DNA of 64,000 nucleotides from Methylobacterium nodulans ORS 2060 (GCF_000022085.1 NC_011894.1:3897001-3961000), one strand, 5' to 3'. Shown: positions 33,361 through 41,901, counted from the first letter of the stretch. Notes: generated from the letters alone by a model not told the origin. Translations and numbers: made by a program.

Positions 33361-33618
33361 TCACGCCTCGCGGACCGGGAAGACCGCTTGATCGAAGATC
33401 AACCGAAGCGTGGTCTCGGTCGCTTGCGTCACCTTCTCAAGCTCTTCTTCCGTCAGGTGCGGGTTCGTCATGGCGTTGACTAGACCGTCAGCGGCGAGGG
33501 CGACGCTCGCCAGCCAGTCGGCCGGATGCGCCGGATTGGCCGCACGCGCAGCGTGCATGGCCAGGGCGCGCACCGCAGCGCACAGCGCGAGCCACCGAGC
33601 CTCATCGGTTTCCGTCAT
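33361..33618 (-). CDS. Hypothetical leftward protein
   Basis: An 85-residue helical protein (MTETDEARWLALCAAVRALA ... TEEELEKVTQATETTLRLIF). Strong codon bias favours this strand over the overlapping rightward frame. It is an isolated leftward gene inside a rightward region, as seen for lysogenic accessory genes. Not recognised. Confidence 0.55.
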   Translation of the reverse strand: MTETDEARWLALCAAVRALAMHAARAANPAHPADWLASVALAADGLVNAMTNPHLTEEELEKVTQATETTLRLIFDQAVFPVREA

Positions 33619-33723
33619 CAGCAGCTCCATCGGGTTGGTTGGCACTTCCGATGGTAGCAGCGCCGGGCGGCGTTCCGTCCTGTTCCGCCGCCCGGCATCT
33701 GCAGTTGCTGTGGGAGGCGCCTG

Positions 33724-34047
33724 ATGCGCGCCGCTCCTCAGAACATCGGCCCACTTCGCGTCGCTCCGATCGGCAACCGTATGCGCGGCCAGATTCCCGA
33801 GGCTGGCCCGTTCGCCGACTTCCAGCTGAACCGCGCCGAGGCGGCGCAGCTTCGCGACTGGCTCAACCAGTTCCTTGATGGTGACGCCGTGCCGTGGAGC
33901 AGCGGCCCGACCGGCCTGCGCCTCGTCCGTGGCCTCAGCGCCGACGGCGATCCGCCCGTGTACGAGAAGGCCGGCGATGCGCTCAGCGGCGGCACCAGCC
34001 CCGCACCAGTCCAGCGTCTTCACTCGTCCAGTCGCGGCGAGGCGTGA
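33724..34047 (+). CDS. Hypothetical rightward early protein
   Basis: A 107-residue protein from ATG 33724 after GGGAGGCG. The middle (FQLNRAEAAQLRDWLNQFLD) is helical and the tail is Ser/Gly-rich. No family recognised. It lies upstream of an intrinsic terminator. Confidence 0.5.
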   Translation: MRAAPQNIGPLRVAPIGNRMRGQIPEAGPFADFQLNRAEAAQLRDWLNQFLDGDAVPWSSGPTGLRLVRGLSADGDPPVYEKAGDALSGGTSPAPVQRLHSSSRGEA

Positions 34048-34291
34048 GGCGTCATGCGCTCCGCGTCCGCCCCCGAGACCCGCCGGTCCAGCAAGCCTGG
34101 CCCAGCCGGCGGCGCGCCCGGTCCGGCAACGACCGGCCCCTGTCCGTTCCGGACCGGGCGCAACCCTCTTCGCGTCGCTCAGCCCAGCAATTCTGTTCGC
34201 GCTGGCCGCCCGGCCGGCGCTCCGAGGCCCCGGCCGGCATTGGCGTTCCCGGCTGGAGCACTGCCCTCCATGGGCGTTTCCTCCCTGACTG

Positions 34292-34325
34292 GCCCCCTCT
34301 CCCGGTGCGGAGAGGGGGGCTTTTT
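34292..34325 (+). terminator. Rho-independent terminator
   Basis: A GC-rich stem GCCCCCTCTCC (34292-34302) pairs with GGAGAGGGGGGC (34309-34320) around a six-base loop, followed by TTTTT (34321-34325). The T-run is on the plus strand, so it stops rightward transcription between the cro-side genes and the replication block. In lambdoid phages such a site is overcome by antitermination. Confidence 0.85.
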
Positions 34326-34583
34326 GGGGCCGCAATTCCGACGTGCCGCGCTCGGCGGCGCGTGCGCCCGCGCCTTGTACTCCCTTCCAGATCACGACCC
34401 TGGCGCGGGCGCTCCTCATCCCCGTCGCCGCTCCGTCCGGCGGGGTTTGCCCTTTCTGCGCGACCGTCAGCCTGCCAGCGCCGGTCGCGCCTGTGTGCCT
34501 GCGTCTCCATCCACTTACGCGGCGAGGCGCTGAGATGTCGTTCGCCTCTACCATCACTGCAGGCTCCTTCCCTCAAGACCAAA

Positions 34584-34606
34584 CCCCGATGCACACAGCA
34601 TCGGGG
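34584..34606. promoter_or_regulatory. Hairpin in the leader of 34613
   Basis: A perfect 9-bp inverted repeat, CCCCGATGC (34584-34592) and GCATCGGGG (34598-34606), with a 5-base loop. It ends right before the GGGAGAGGG ribosome site of the next gene, which it could partly occlude. No T-run follows on the plus strand, so it is not a plus-strand terminator. Confidence 0.55.
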
Positions 34607-34612
34607 AGAGGG

Positions 34613-34972
34613 ATGAGAAAGTCTGGTCATGATGTGCGAAAGTTTTCGCAGATCGACGCCCGAACATTAGCAGAACGCGCCTGCCGGTTCCTGCGCCAGC
34701 GCTATCCGAACAAGACCGCGCTCTACGTGGAGGCGGACACCGGCGTGCCGTCGAGCACGGTCCGGAAATGGCTCGACCAGGGGCACTGCCCGTCGGGTCC
34801 GGCCTATGACGCCATGATCGCGACCTACGGCGCGGCATTCCTGTGCGCGATGCGGCCGGATGAGCATGGGGCGTGGTTCCACCGCGTCGCGCGCGCCGAG
34901 CGCCAGGCCGCGCTCGAGGCTCGGGCCGCCGCGATCCAGTCTCAGCTCGACGCGCTGACGGGAGGCCGGTGA
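34613..34972 (+). CDS. Putative DNA-binding phage protein
   Basis: A 119-residue protein from ATG 34613 (MRKSGHDVRKFSQ). Residues 20-75 (FLRQRYPNKTALYVEADTGV, then SSTVRKWLDQGHCPSG) look like a helix-turn-helix with a Thr-Val-Arg-Lys-Trp recognition helix. The C-terminus is a helical, possibly coiled-coil tail. Longer upstream starts exist but lack a ribosome site. It is first in the block of replication genes. Confidence 0.6.
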   Translation: MRKSGHDVRKFSQIDARTLAERACRFLRQRYPNKTALYVEADTGVPSSTVRKWLDQGHCPSGPAYDAMIATYGAAFLCAMRPDEHGAWFHRVARAERQAALEARAAAIQSQLDALTGGR

Positions 34973-35169
34973 TGCGCCGCGCTTACCTCGTCGCTGCGGA
35001 CGTCCTGCGGGGAGCTGCGATTCCGCTGCTCTGGATCGGCTCGTGGGCGACGCCCGTGCTGCGCGCGGCCGGATGGTGCGAGCGGCGGGCCTGGGGGCCC
35101 GCCGAGTTCACGCCGCCGGAGACGGGCCGGCCAGCGCCGACCGATGGCCGCGCGGGAGATCGGCGATGA
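34972..35169 (+). CDS. Small hypothetical protein
   Basis: A 65-residue protein (MRRAYLVAADVLRGAAIPLL ...) with one moderately hydrophobic segment. Its ATG overlaps the previous stop (TGATG) and its stop overlaps the next start (ATGA). Function unknown. Confidence 0.55.
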   Translation: MRRAYLVAADVLRGAAIPLLWIGSWATPVLRAAGWCERRAWGPAEFTPPETGRPAPTDGRAGDRR

Positions 35170-35555
35170 CCCGCGCCCGCCCCGAGCAGGTGATCCAGAC
35201 CAAGATCGTCGTGGCCATGCACCGGCGATTCGACTGCCTGTGTGTGCACGTGCCGAACGGCGGCCGCCGCGGCAAGCTCGAGGGCGTGGCGTTCAAGGAG
35301 ATGGGCGTCGAGGCGGGGCACCCTGACTTGATCGTGTACGGCCGGGGCGGTCGGTGCTTTCTCATCGAGGTCAAGGCGCCCGGCGGGAGCCTCAGCGCGA
35401 GTCAGCGCGCCTTCCTTCCCGTCCTGCGGGAGCGCGGCTTTCCGGTGCACGTGGTGGACTGCGTCGAGGACGCGCTCGCGGCCGGCGCGGCATTTGGGCT
35501 GCCGCCAGCCTCGGCGCGGCCGCGTCCGGCGCCCGAGCCAGGGACGGAGTTCTGA
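35166..35555 (+). CDS. VRR-NUC domain nuclease
   Basis: A 129-residue protein. The VRR-NUC signature is clear: HVPNGGRRGKLEGVAFKEMG then GHPDLIVYGRGGRCFLIEVK, where Asp and Glu-x-Lys form the PD-(D/E)xK catalytic site. Stand-alone phage VRR-NUC proteins act as structure-specific nucleases in recombination or replication. It begins within the previous gene's stop. Confidence 0.88.
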   Translation: MTRARPEQVIQTKIVVAMHRRFDCLCVHVPNGGRRGKLEGVAFKEMGVEAGHPDLIVYGRGGRCFLIEVKAPGGSLSASQRAFLPVLRERGFPVHVVDCVEDALAAGAAFGLPPASARPRPAPEPGTEF

Positions 35556-35557
35556 CC

Positions 35558-35998
35558 GTGGTGGCGCTCCAGCCCCATTCCGAGGCCCGTCATGCCCGCA
35601 GCCCTGCCCGCGTCGGGGGATCGGCGCAAATGCGGCTCGGGCTGAAGGGCGAGAAGAAGCTGCGCGAGGACGAGCAGCTCTCCAAGCAGTACCGGGCCTG
35701 GAAGCGGCAGAAGCTCGAGGCGCTGCTCGCCGGTCCTCACGGCGAGGAGATCCGCGACCTCGACCGCTTCATGCGCCGGATGGGTCTCGCCGACGGGCCG
35801 GCCCTGATCGCGCGCGTCGAGGCCGCGGCGTGGATCCTGGAGATGGACGCCGACGCCCGCCACGATCTCCTCAGCCTGATCGGACGCCGCATTGCCCTGA
35901 TGCGGGAGCGGAACGGCCTGGAGCCCTTCAACGACGGCGTGCCCGGCGATCCGCCGCGCGCCTTCGAGCGGATCAAGACCCTGATGGGGTGCCGATGA
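35558..35998 (+). CDS. Hypothetical replication-block protein
   Basis: About 146 residues from GTG 35558, or fewer if the ATG at 35630 (MRLGLKGEKK) is used. The core is helical and charged (EDEQLSKQYRAWKRQKLEAL; MDADARHDLLSLIGRRIALM). Not recognised. It overlaps the methyltransferase gene by four bases. Confidence 0.55.
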   Translation: MVALQPHSEARHARSPARVGGSAQMRLGLKGEKKLREDEQLSKQYRAWKRQKLEALLAGPHGEEIRDLDRFMRRMGLADGPALIARVEAAAWILEMDADARHDLLSLIGRRIALMRERNGLEPFNDGVPGDPPRAFERIKTLMGCR

Positions 35999-36558
35999 CC
36001 TGGCCCTTTGATCCGCTGCCGCCGCTCTCCTTCGGGCTGATCATGGCCGACCCGCCGTGGTCCTACGAGCTCTGGTCCGAGAAGGGCATGAGGAAGTCGG
36101 CCATGGCGCAGTACGCATGCATGTCCGATGAGGCGATCTGCGCTTTGCCCGTCGGCCAGCTCGCCCGCGGGGATGCCGTGCTGTGGCTCTGGGCCACCGG
36201 CCCGAAGCTCGACCTTGCCTTCCGCGTCATGACGGCCTGGGGCTTCCGGTACCGGACTTTCGGGACCTGGGACAAGCAGCGCTGGGGCACGGGCTACATC
36301 ATGCGCTCCGTCGCCGAGCCGTTCCTGATCGGCACGCTGGGCCGGCCCGTGTTCGACGGGCGCAGCATCCCGAACATCATCCGCGGCGGCGCCCGCCAGC
36401 ACAGCCGCAAGCCGGAGGAGGCCTACGGAATCGCGGAGCGGCTCGTGCCGGCGGCGTACCGCTGCGAGCTCTTCAGCCGCCAGTCGCGCGCCGGCTGGGC
36501 GACCTGGGGCGACGAGGCCGGGCGCTTCGACGCGCCCGTCCTGCAGGCCGCGGAGTGA
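35995..36558 (+). CDS. MT-A70 family adenine methyltransferase
   Basis: A 187-residue enzyme. The catalytic DPPW motif is at residues 19-22 (IMADPPWSYELWS), and the cofactor-pocket regions are LWLWATGPKLD and RGGARQHSRKPEEAY. Phage members methylate N6 of adenine in DNA, often to evade restriction. It begins with ATGA overlap in the replication gene cluster. Confidence 0.9.
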   Translation: MTWPFDPLPPLSFGLIMADPPWSYELWSEKGMRKSAMAQYACMSDEAICALPVGQLARGDAVLWLWATGPKLDLAFRVMTAWGFRYRTFGTWDKQRWGTGYIMRSVAEPFLIGTLGRPVFDGRSIPNIIRGGARQHSRKPEEAYGIAERLVPAAYRCELFSRQSRAGWATWGDEAGRFDAPVLQAAE

Positions 36559-36562
36559 CGCC

Positions 36563-36811
36563 ATGGCGGGCTTCCGCTCCCTGCCCGTATTCCGTCCTGG
36601 CCTCGTCGGCGTCCACACGCGCGGGGCGGACGCGGTGCGCCTCTCCGGAGCGCTCGTCGGCGTGCCGGACGCCTATCCGGCCGCTGTGGCGCTGGGCGAT
36701 CCATCCATCCCGGAGCGGCGCGCCCGCGCGCTGCGGATCCTGGAAGGACTGCCGGCGCGCCAGCGGGAGCGGATCCTGGCAGCCTACGAGCGAACGGGGC
36801 AACGCGCATGA
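36563..36811 (+). CDS. Small hypothetical protein
   Basis: An 82-residue protein (MAGFRSLPVFRPGLVGVHTR ...) whose second half is helical (IPERRARALRILEGLPARQR). It overlaps the helicase start by four bases. Function unknown. Confidence 0.5.
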   Translation: MAGFRSLPVFRPGLVGVHTRGADAVRLSGALVGVPDAYPAAVALGDPSIPERRARALRILEGLPARQRERILAAYERTGQRA

Positions 36812-37905
36812 CGGCCTGGTCGCCCCAGCAGGATCAGGCCCTGCGCGCCGTCAAGGCGTGGCTCAAGAGCCCGGGCCGGGCGCCGTTCTACCTCGGCGGC
36901 TACGCCGGGACCGGCAAGACCACGCTCGCCCGGCACCTTGCCGAGGGCGTCAAAGGCGATGTGCTCTTCGCCGCCTTCACCGGCAAGGCTGCGCTCGTCA
37001 TGCGAGCGAAGGGCTGCACCGGCGCCAGCACGATCCACTCGCTGATCTACCGGCCGAAGCCGCGGCGCGACGGCAGCGTGACCTTCGTGCTGAACGAGGA
37101 CAGCCCCGTCGCATCGGCCGCGCTCGTCATCGTCGACGAGTGCTCGATGGTCGGTCCTGAGCTTGGCCGAGACCTGATGAGCTTCGGCACCAAGGTGCTC
37201 GTGCTCGGCGACCCGGCGCAGCTGCCGCCCGTGGACGGCGCTGGCTACTTCACGGGCGGCGACCCCGATTTCATGCTCACCGAGGTGCATCGGCAGGCCG
37301 CGGACAACCCGATCATCGCGATGTCGATGCGCGTGCGCCAGGGCGGGCGGCTCGACGCCGGCGCCTACGGCGAGAGCCGCGTCATCCAGCGCGCGGCGCT
37401 CGGCCAGCGCGCCGTGCTCTGCGCGGATCAGATCCTGGTCGGTCGCAACCAGACCCGGCGCGGGCTGAACGCGAAGGTGCGACGGCTCTACGGTCGCGAC
37501 CCGGCCGGCCCAGAGATCGGCGATCGGCTCGTTTGCCTGCGCAACAACAAGGACAAGGGTCTGCTCAACGGTGGGCTCTGGGAGGTCGCCGACGTCGCGC
37601 AGAACGACGGCGCCACCGTCGAACTCGAGGTCATGCCGGACCACGACCCGGACGCCGTGCCGCTGTCGGTCGAGGTACGCAGCGAGTTCTTCCACGGCCA
37701 GGAAGAGGCGCTGAGCCCGAAGCAGCGCAAAGGCTTCGACGAGTTCACGTACGGCTACGCGCTCACCGTGCACAAGGCTCAAGGGTCGCAATGGGACCGG
37801 GTCGTGCTCTTCGACGAGAGCACTGCCTTTCGGGATCATGCCCGGCGCTGGCTCTACACCGGGCTCACGCGCGCGGCCGATGCCGTGACGGTGGTGCTGT
37901 CATGA
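36808..37905 (+). CDS. RecD/Dda-like DNA helicase
   Basis: A 365-residue superfamily 1B helicase. Walker A is GYAGTGKTTLARHL (residues 31-44), Walker B VIVDECSMVGPEL, motif III LGDPAQLPPV, and the C-terminal motif is TYGYALTVHKAQGSQWDRVV then WLYTGLTRAADAVTVV. These are all key motifs. It would unwind DNA during phage replication or recombination. Confidence 0.9.
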   Translation: MTAWSPQQDQALRAVKAWLKSPGRAPFYLGGYAGTGKTTLARHLAEGVKGDVLFAAFTGKAALVMRAKGCTGASTIHSLIYRPKPRRDGSVTFVLNEDSPVASAALVIVDECSMVGPELGRDLMSFGTKVLVLGDPAQLPPVDGAGYFTGGDPDFMLTEVHRQAADNPIIAMSMRVRQGGRLDAGAYGESRVIQRAALGQRAVLCADQILVGRNQTRRGLNAKVRRLYGRDPAGPEIGDRLVCLRNNKDKGLLNGGLWEVADVAQNDGATVELEVMPDHDPDAVPLSVEVRSEFFHGQEEALSPKQRKGFDEFTYGYALTVHKAQGSQWDRVVLFDESTAFRDHARRWLYTGLTRAADAVTVVLS

Positions 37906-38471
37906 CGGCGCGCCGCGCCCTCGACCCGGAACGGGAGCAGGCCCGTGGGCTGCCGCTGGGGCACGCCGACTTCGCGGCGTTCCGACGGCACGGCGTCGAC
38001 GGGCGGCATCTCGCCTGTGCTCGCCACGGCTGCGACCTGGTGCTGCGCGATCTCGTGGTGTTCGGGAAGCGACAGCGCTTCGGCTTCGCGCGGCACGACG
38101 GCGGCGAAGGGCCGGGCGCGGTCGAGGCCTACACGATCCCGGCCCGGGACGCCGGCGGAGCGCTGGTCGACGTCGTGGCCTGGGATCCCGCCGCAGGCCG
38201 CCTCGCGACGTGGCTCGGCGCGGTCGGCATGCTCGGCGAGGACAGCCTGTGGCGCCCGCTCGCGGACAAGGAGCCGCTCGTGGTGCATCGCGACCCCGTC
38301 GGCTGGCTCGCGGCGGGCTGGCGCGGCGTGGTGGTGATCAACGACGCCCTTGCCCGGCCTGCGCTCCTCGGGGCCGGCACGCTGCTGACGCAGGACATTG
38401 CGCACGGCGAGGCCGTGGAGGCGATGCTCAGGAAGGTCAGGATGCCCCGCATTCTGGTCGAGGCGCCATGA
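37902..38471 (+). CDS. Putative Toprim-type phage protein
   Basis: A 189-residue protein overlapping both neighbours by four bases. Segments such as VAWDPAAGRLATWLGAVGML and GWRGVVVINDALARPAL with later HGEAVEAMLR suggest a Toprim-like alpha/beta domain that could supply a primase-like activity, but the acidic signature is weak. It is directly upstream of the replication ATPase, the usual place of such a partner. Confidence 0.5.
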   Translation: MTARRALDPEREQARGLPLGHADFAAFRRHGVDGRHLACARHGCDLVLRDLVVFGKRQRFGFARHDGGEGPGAVEAYTIPARDAGGALVDVVAWDPAAGRLATWLGAVGMLGEDSLWRPLADKEPLVVHRDPVGWLAAGWRGVVVINDALARPALLGAGTLLTQDIAHGEAVEAMLRKVRMPRILVEAP

Positions 38472-40096
38472 TGACGGCGCCGATCGACCTCGATCAGGCC
38501 CGCCGGGCTAAACGGCTTCGTGATGCCGGCGCCCAGGGTGCCGGCGGCGCGTCGGGATCGTCGGGTCTCCTGCCGGTGATCAAGGTGGTGGCGTCCGAGC
38601 TGCCCCGCGTCGTCGACGAGGCCGAGGACGCCCTGATCGAGAGCGGGGCCGCGGTGTTCACCCGGGCCGGCGCGCTGGTGCGGCCGGTCGTGGAGCCGAC
38701 CCCGACCGCCAACGGCGGCCTCGCCCTCGTCGCCAAGCTGAAATCCCTCACCGCAGATTCCCTGGCCGACATCCTGGCCCAGGTCGCCAAGTTCCAGCGC
38801 TTCGACGGCCGCGCCCAGCGCTGGGTGAACATCGATCCGCCCGACAAGGCCGTGGCGATCCTGCTGTCGCGCGAGGGGCGCTGGCGGCTGCCGCCGATCT
38901 CCGGCATCACCACGATTCCGACCCTGCGGCCCGACGGCTCGCTCCTCGACGAGCCCGGCTACGACCCCGCGACCCGGCTCTTCCTGATGCCGGACGAGGC
39001 CGTGCTCATGCCGGCAATCCCGGAGCGGCCGAGCCGCGCCGAGGCGCAGGCCGCGCTCGCGCTTCTGCTGGAGCCGCTGCAGGAATTTCCGTTCGTCGGC
39101 CCCGTCGACCGCGCCGTGGCACTGTCCGGCATCCTGACCGCGGTGCTGCGGCCCACGCTGCCCTCGGCGCCCTGTCACGGGATCCGGGCCTCCTCCGCGG
39201 GCACCGGCAAGTCGTATCTCGTCGATCTGATCGCCGCCATCGTCACGGGCCGGCCCTGTGCCGTCATGGCGGTCGGGCGCACCGAGGAGGAGACCGAGAA
39301 GCGTCTCGGCGCGCTGCTTCTCAGCGGTACGCCCCTGATCTCGCTCGACAACGTCAACGGCGAACTCGGTGGCGACGCGCTCTGCCAGGTCACGGAACGG
39401 CCGGTGGTCAGGGTCCGCATCCTGGGCCGGTCCGAGGTGCCCGAGATCGAGTGCAGGGCCGCGGTGTTCGCGACGGGCAACAACCTGACGCTCGTCGGCG
39501 ACATGACGCGGCGGGCCGTGCTGTGCCGGCTCGACGCCGGCGTGGAGCGACCCGAGCAGCGGGAGTTCACCGCCGATCCGATGCAGGCCGTGATGGCCGA
39601 CCGCGGCGCCTACGTGGCCGCCGCCCTCACCATCGCCCGGGCCTACCGCGCCGCCGGCGCGCCGCGGGTCTGCGGCCCGATCGGCTCCTACGGGGCGTGG
39701 TCGGACACGGTCCGCTCGGCGCTGGTGTGGCTCGGCGAGGCCGACCCGGTCGCGAGCATGGATATCGCGCGGGGCGAGGATCCCGAGCGCGCCGCGCTAT
39801 CGGAGCTCATCACGGCCTGGGGCGAGCACCTCATCGAGGGCGCCTACTACGCCACCGGCGACATCGCCGCGGCCGCGCAGGAGACCGGCACCGACGGGCA
39901 GCCGCTGCGGCCTTCCTTGCGCGAGGTGCTGATGCGCCAGGCCGGCAAGGGATCCGCGATCTCGACCCGCAGCCTGGGTCGCTGGCTCACCGGAATCCGC
40001 GGCCGGGTCGTGGTTGGGATGCGCATCGAGATGGTCGCCGACGAGAAGCGGGGCAACCGCTACGCGCTCTGCAAGGCGCCGGAGGAAGGGAGGTGA
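38468..40096 (+). CDS. Phage replication ATPase (DNA helicase-like)
   Basis: A 542-residue protein. The N-terminal 230 residues carry a primase-associated region (FQRFDGRAQRWVNIDPPDKA). The ATPase has Walker A SAGTGKSYLVDLI near residue 243, a Walker B-like PLISLDNVNGEL and a sensor AVFATGNNLTLVGD. The C-terminal domain looks like a winged helix. Similar proteins replace DnaB/primase in temperate phages of alphaproteobacteria. The G-tract array starts right after its stop, which is a sensible place for an origin. Confidence 0.8.
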   Translation: MMTAPIDLDQARRAKRLRDAGAQGAGGASGSSGLLPVIKVVASELPRVVDEAEDALIESGAAVFTRAGALVRPVVEPTPTANGGLALVAKLKSLTADSLADILAQVAKFQRFDGRAQRWVNIDPPDKAVAILLSREGRWRLPPISGITTIPTLRPDGSLLDEPGYDPATRLFLMPDEAVLMPAIPERPSRAEAQAALALLLEPLQEFPFVGPVDRAVALSGILTAVLRPTLPSAPCHGIRASSAGTGKSYLVDLIAAIVTGRPCAVMAVGRTEEETEKRLGALLLSGTPLISLDNVNGELGGDALCQVTERPVVRVRILGRSEVPEIECRAAVFATGNNLTLVGDMTRRAVLCRLDAGVERPEQREFTADPMQAVMADRGAYVAAALTIARAYRAAGAPRVCGPIGSYGAWSDTVRSALVWLGEADPVASMDIARGEDPERAALSELITAWGEHLIEGAYYATGDIAAAAQETGTDGQPLRPSLREVLMRQAGKGSAISTRSLGRWLTGIRGRVVVGMRIEMVADEKRGNRYALCKAPEEGR

Positions 40097-40463
40097 GCGC
40101 GCGCGAGTGGGGTTTCTCGTGGGGTTTGTGGGGTTTCGAAAAATGTAACCCCACCGGAAACCCCACGAAAAATCTGGCGATGGGACAGGGGTTTATGGCC
40201 GATTTGGGGGTTTTCGGGGTTTTTTCGCCAATCTTCACGCGCGACCTTTCCTGCGCACGCATAAGATTGAGAAAAAAACCCCAATAACCCCCAAAACACC
40301 TCTAAGTCTCTGACAGATCAGCAGATTTTGGTGTGGGGTTTCTCGAAAAAAAACCCCACCCTAACCCCCCAAAACCCCACCGAAACCCCAGGACCGGACT
40401 GGTGCGCCACCGCCGTTCCAGATGAAGAACAGTTGGTAGTTCAGAGACATAGAGGAGATCCCG
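40097..40463. repeat. Inverted array of GGGGTTT / AAACCCC tracts, candidate origin
   Basis: In this 367-bp gap the plus strand has GGGGTTT near 40109, 40121, 40130, 40188, 40206, 40216 and 40335, and the complement AAACCCC or AACCCC near 40147, 40158, 40275, 40286, 40348, 40362, 40372 and 40383. Groups of facing tracts could form long hairpins, and runs of four G are potential G-quadruplexes. AT-rich spacers are present. It lies directly after the replication ATPase. No gene is credible here. Confidence 0.75.
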
Positions 40464-40871
40464 ATGCCCGACATCGACACCCAGTCCCCCGACCTCTCCG
40501 GCCTCACCGGCCGCATCGTCAGCGCCTACGTCGCCTACACCGCCGTGCCAGCCTCCGAGCTGCCCGCGCTGATCGCCGCGGTGCATGGCGCGCTCGCCGC
40601 GCTGGGCCGTCCGGCTGAGCCCGAGGCGCCGGCCCTCGTCCCGCCCGTGCCGATCCGCAAGACCATCACGCCCGACGCGATCATCTCGCTCGAGGACGGG
40701 AAGCCGTACCGGACCCTGAAGCGCCACCTCGCCGGGCGCGGGCTCACCCCGGAGCAGTACCGGGCCAAGTGGGGCCTGCCGCTCGATTATCCGATGGTGG
40801 CGGCGAACTATGCGGCGCAGCGGTCCGAGCTCGCGAAGCAGTACGGCCTTGGCCGGAAAGTCGCGGCCTGA
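40464..40871 (+). CDS. MucR/Ros-family regulator lacking zinc ligands
   Basis: A 135-residue protein. The family core is plain: LEDGKPYRTLKRHLAGRGLT, PEQYRAKWGLPLDYPMVAAN, YAAQRSELAKQYGLG. In Ros/MucR the zinc is held by Cys, Asp and two His. Here the Cys position is Ser (IISLEDGK) and the second His position is Arg (RHLAGRGL). Some Mesorhizobium Ros homologues also fold without zinc, so it may still bind DNA. It could regulate host or phage genes from the prophage. Confidence 0.9.
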   Translation: MPDIDTQSPDLSGLTGRIVSAYVAYTAVPASELPALIAAVHGALAALGRPAEPEAPALVPPVPIRKTITPDAIISLEDGKPYRTLKRHLAGRGLTPEQYRAKWGLPLDYPMVAANYAAQRSELAKQYGLGRKVAA

Positions 40872-40959
40872 CAGCCGTCGCCCGATCCTATCGGCGGCCG
40901 GGACGCGCCCGGCCGCCTTCCATCCTCGTACTCGTCACATACCGTGGAGCACAGCGAGC

Positions 40960-41598
40960 ATGGCCCGGAAGCGGAATCGCCGCCGCAACCGCACCAAGAT
41001 CTTCGACGCGAAGGTCACCCCGACGCACCACGTGCGGCTGCATCGGCTGCGGGTCGTGGTCGACGCGGATCGCCGCTGGTACGTCGTCCGGATCGATAGC
41101 AACCGCGAGCGGAAGATCAGTGAGGGGTTGGAAGCGGCAGGATTTGCGACTTGCGTACCGGCCAGCAGCACCCTCGTCGAGCGTCGTGGCCGGATCCGGG
41201 AGGTGCGCCACCGGGCGGCGCCGGGCTATCTGTTCGTCGGGGTGGATCCCGGCACGGACGGGCGCGCGGCGCTCTGGGCCTATCACGACTGTGTCATGGC
41301 GAGCCGGCTGCCGTCCGTGTTCCAACTGGAGGAGGGCCGCATCGTTCAGGCTCGTCAGCAGGGCGAGGCGGACCGTCCGTTCTACTGCGTGATGGGACCG
41401 TTCCAACCCGCCCAGCTGCAACGCTTCGCCGACAAGACCGGCGCCGAGATCGTGGCGGTGCTCTATGCGGGCCAGCAGCCGGTTGGGCAGTTCCCGGCTG
41501 CGGCGGCCTGCATTCTCGAAGGGCAGCGCCTGGACTTCTGCGAGGTTGCCGACCTGGTACGCAGCGGATCTGAGGACTGCCGAGCGGCAGCGTCATAG
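40960..41598 (+). CDS. NusG-like (NGN domain) putative antiterminator
   Basis: A 212-residue protein with a very basic N-terminus (MARKRNRRRNRTK). Residues 40-95 show the NusG/RfaH N-terminal pattern: RWYVVRIDSNRERKISEGLE, then GFATCVPA, then HRAAPGYLFVGVD. The usual KOW domain with its fold-switching linker is not recognisable; a different C-terminal domain follows. Its position between replication and packaging genes suits a late-gene antiterminator, similar in role to lambda Q. Role is inference. Confidence 0.75.
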   Translation: MARKRNRRRNRTKIFDAKVTPTHHVRLHRLRVVVDADRRWYVVRIDSNRERKISEGLEAAGFATCVPASSTLVERRGRIREVRHRAAPGYLFVGVDPGTDGRAALWAYHDCVMASRLPSVFQLEEGRIVQARQQGEADRPFYCVMGPFQPAQLQRFADKTGAEIVAVLYAGQQPVGQFPAAAACILEGQRLDFCEVADLVRSGSEDCRAAAS

Positions 41599-41712
41599 CG
41601 GGGCACGTTGGCAATTCCGTCGGGCGCTCATGTAAACGGAAAAGATGCGCCGCAAACCGACCTTCGATCAGATGGGCACTGAGTGTGCCGGCGATCTAGG
41701 GTACGGGCGCGC

Positions 41713-41901
41713 CTAGGGCGCACCCCCGCTTTTGAGTTGGGCGGAGACAGGAGCCGCCTTGTTGTCGTGATGCTGGAACTGGTGGCGGCCGTAGCCGAGG
41801 AGCACGGCTGCCCCGACGAACAGGGCCGTCAGGAGCGCGACGGAGAGCAGGATGAGAAGGGGTCCCTGCATGTCTCGATCGTCACTCATGACGAGAACCA
41901 T
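41713..41901 (-). CDS. Small membrane protein
   Basis: Up to 62 residues; the start may be at 41901 or 41889. One strong transmembrane segment (PLLILLSVALLTALFVGAAV) is followed by a polar tail ending APVSAQLKSGGAP. Leftward, isolated. It could be a lysogeny gene. Function unknown. Confidence 0.5.
   Translation of the reverse strand: MVLVMSDDRDMQGPLLILLSVALLTALFVGAAVLLGYGRHQFQHHDNKAAPVSAQLKSGGAP

Noticed and set aside
33268..33483. 71-residue rightward frame overlapping the cro-like stop as GTGA
   Set aside because: The overlap is attractive, but the frame runs into the better-supported leftward gene 33361-33618 and has poor codon bias in its second half.
34054..34533. 159-residue rightward frame
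   Set aside because: A strong intrinsic terminator lies inside it and the sequence is low-complexity Pro/Arg/Ala.
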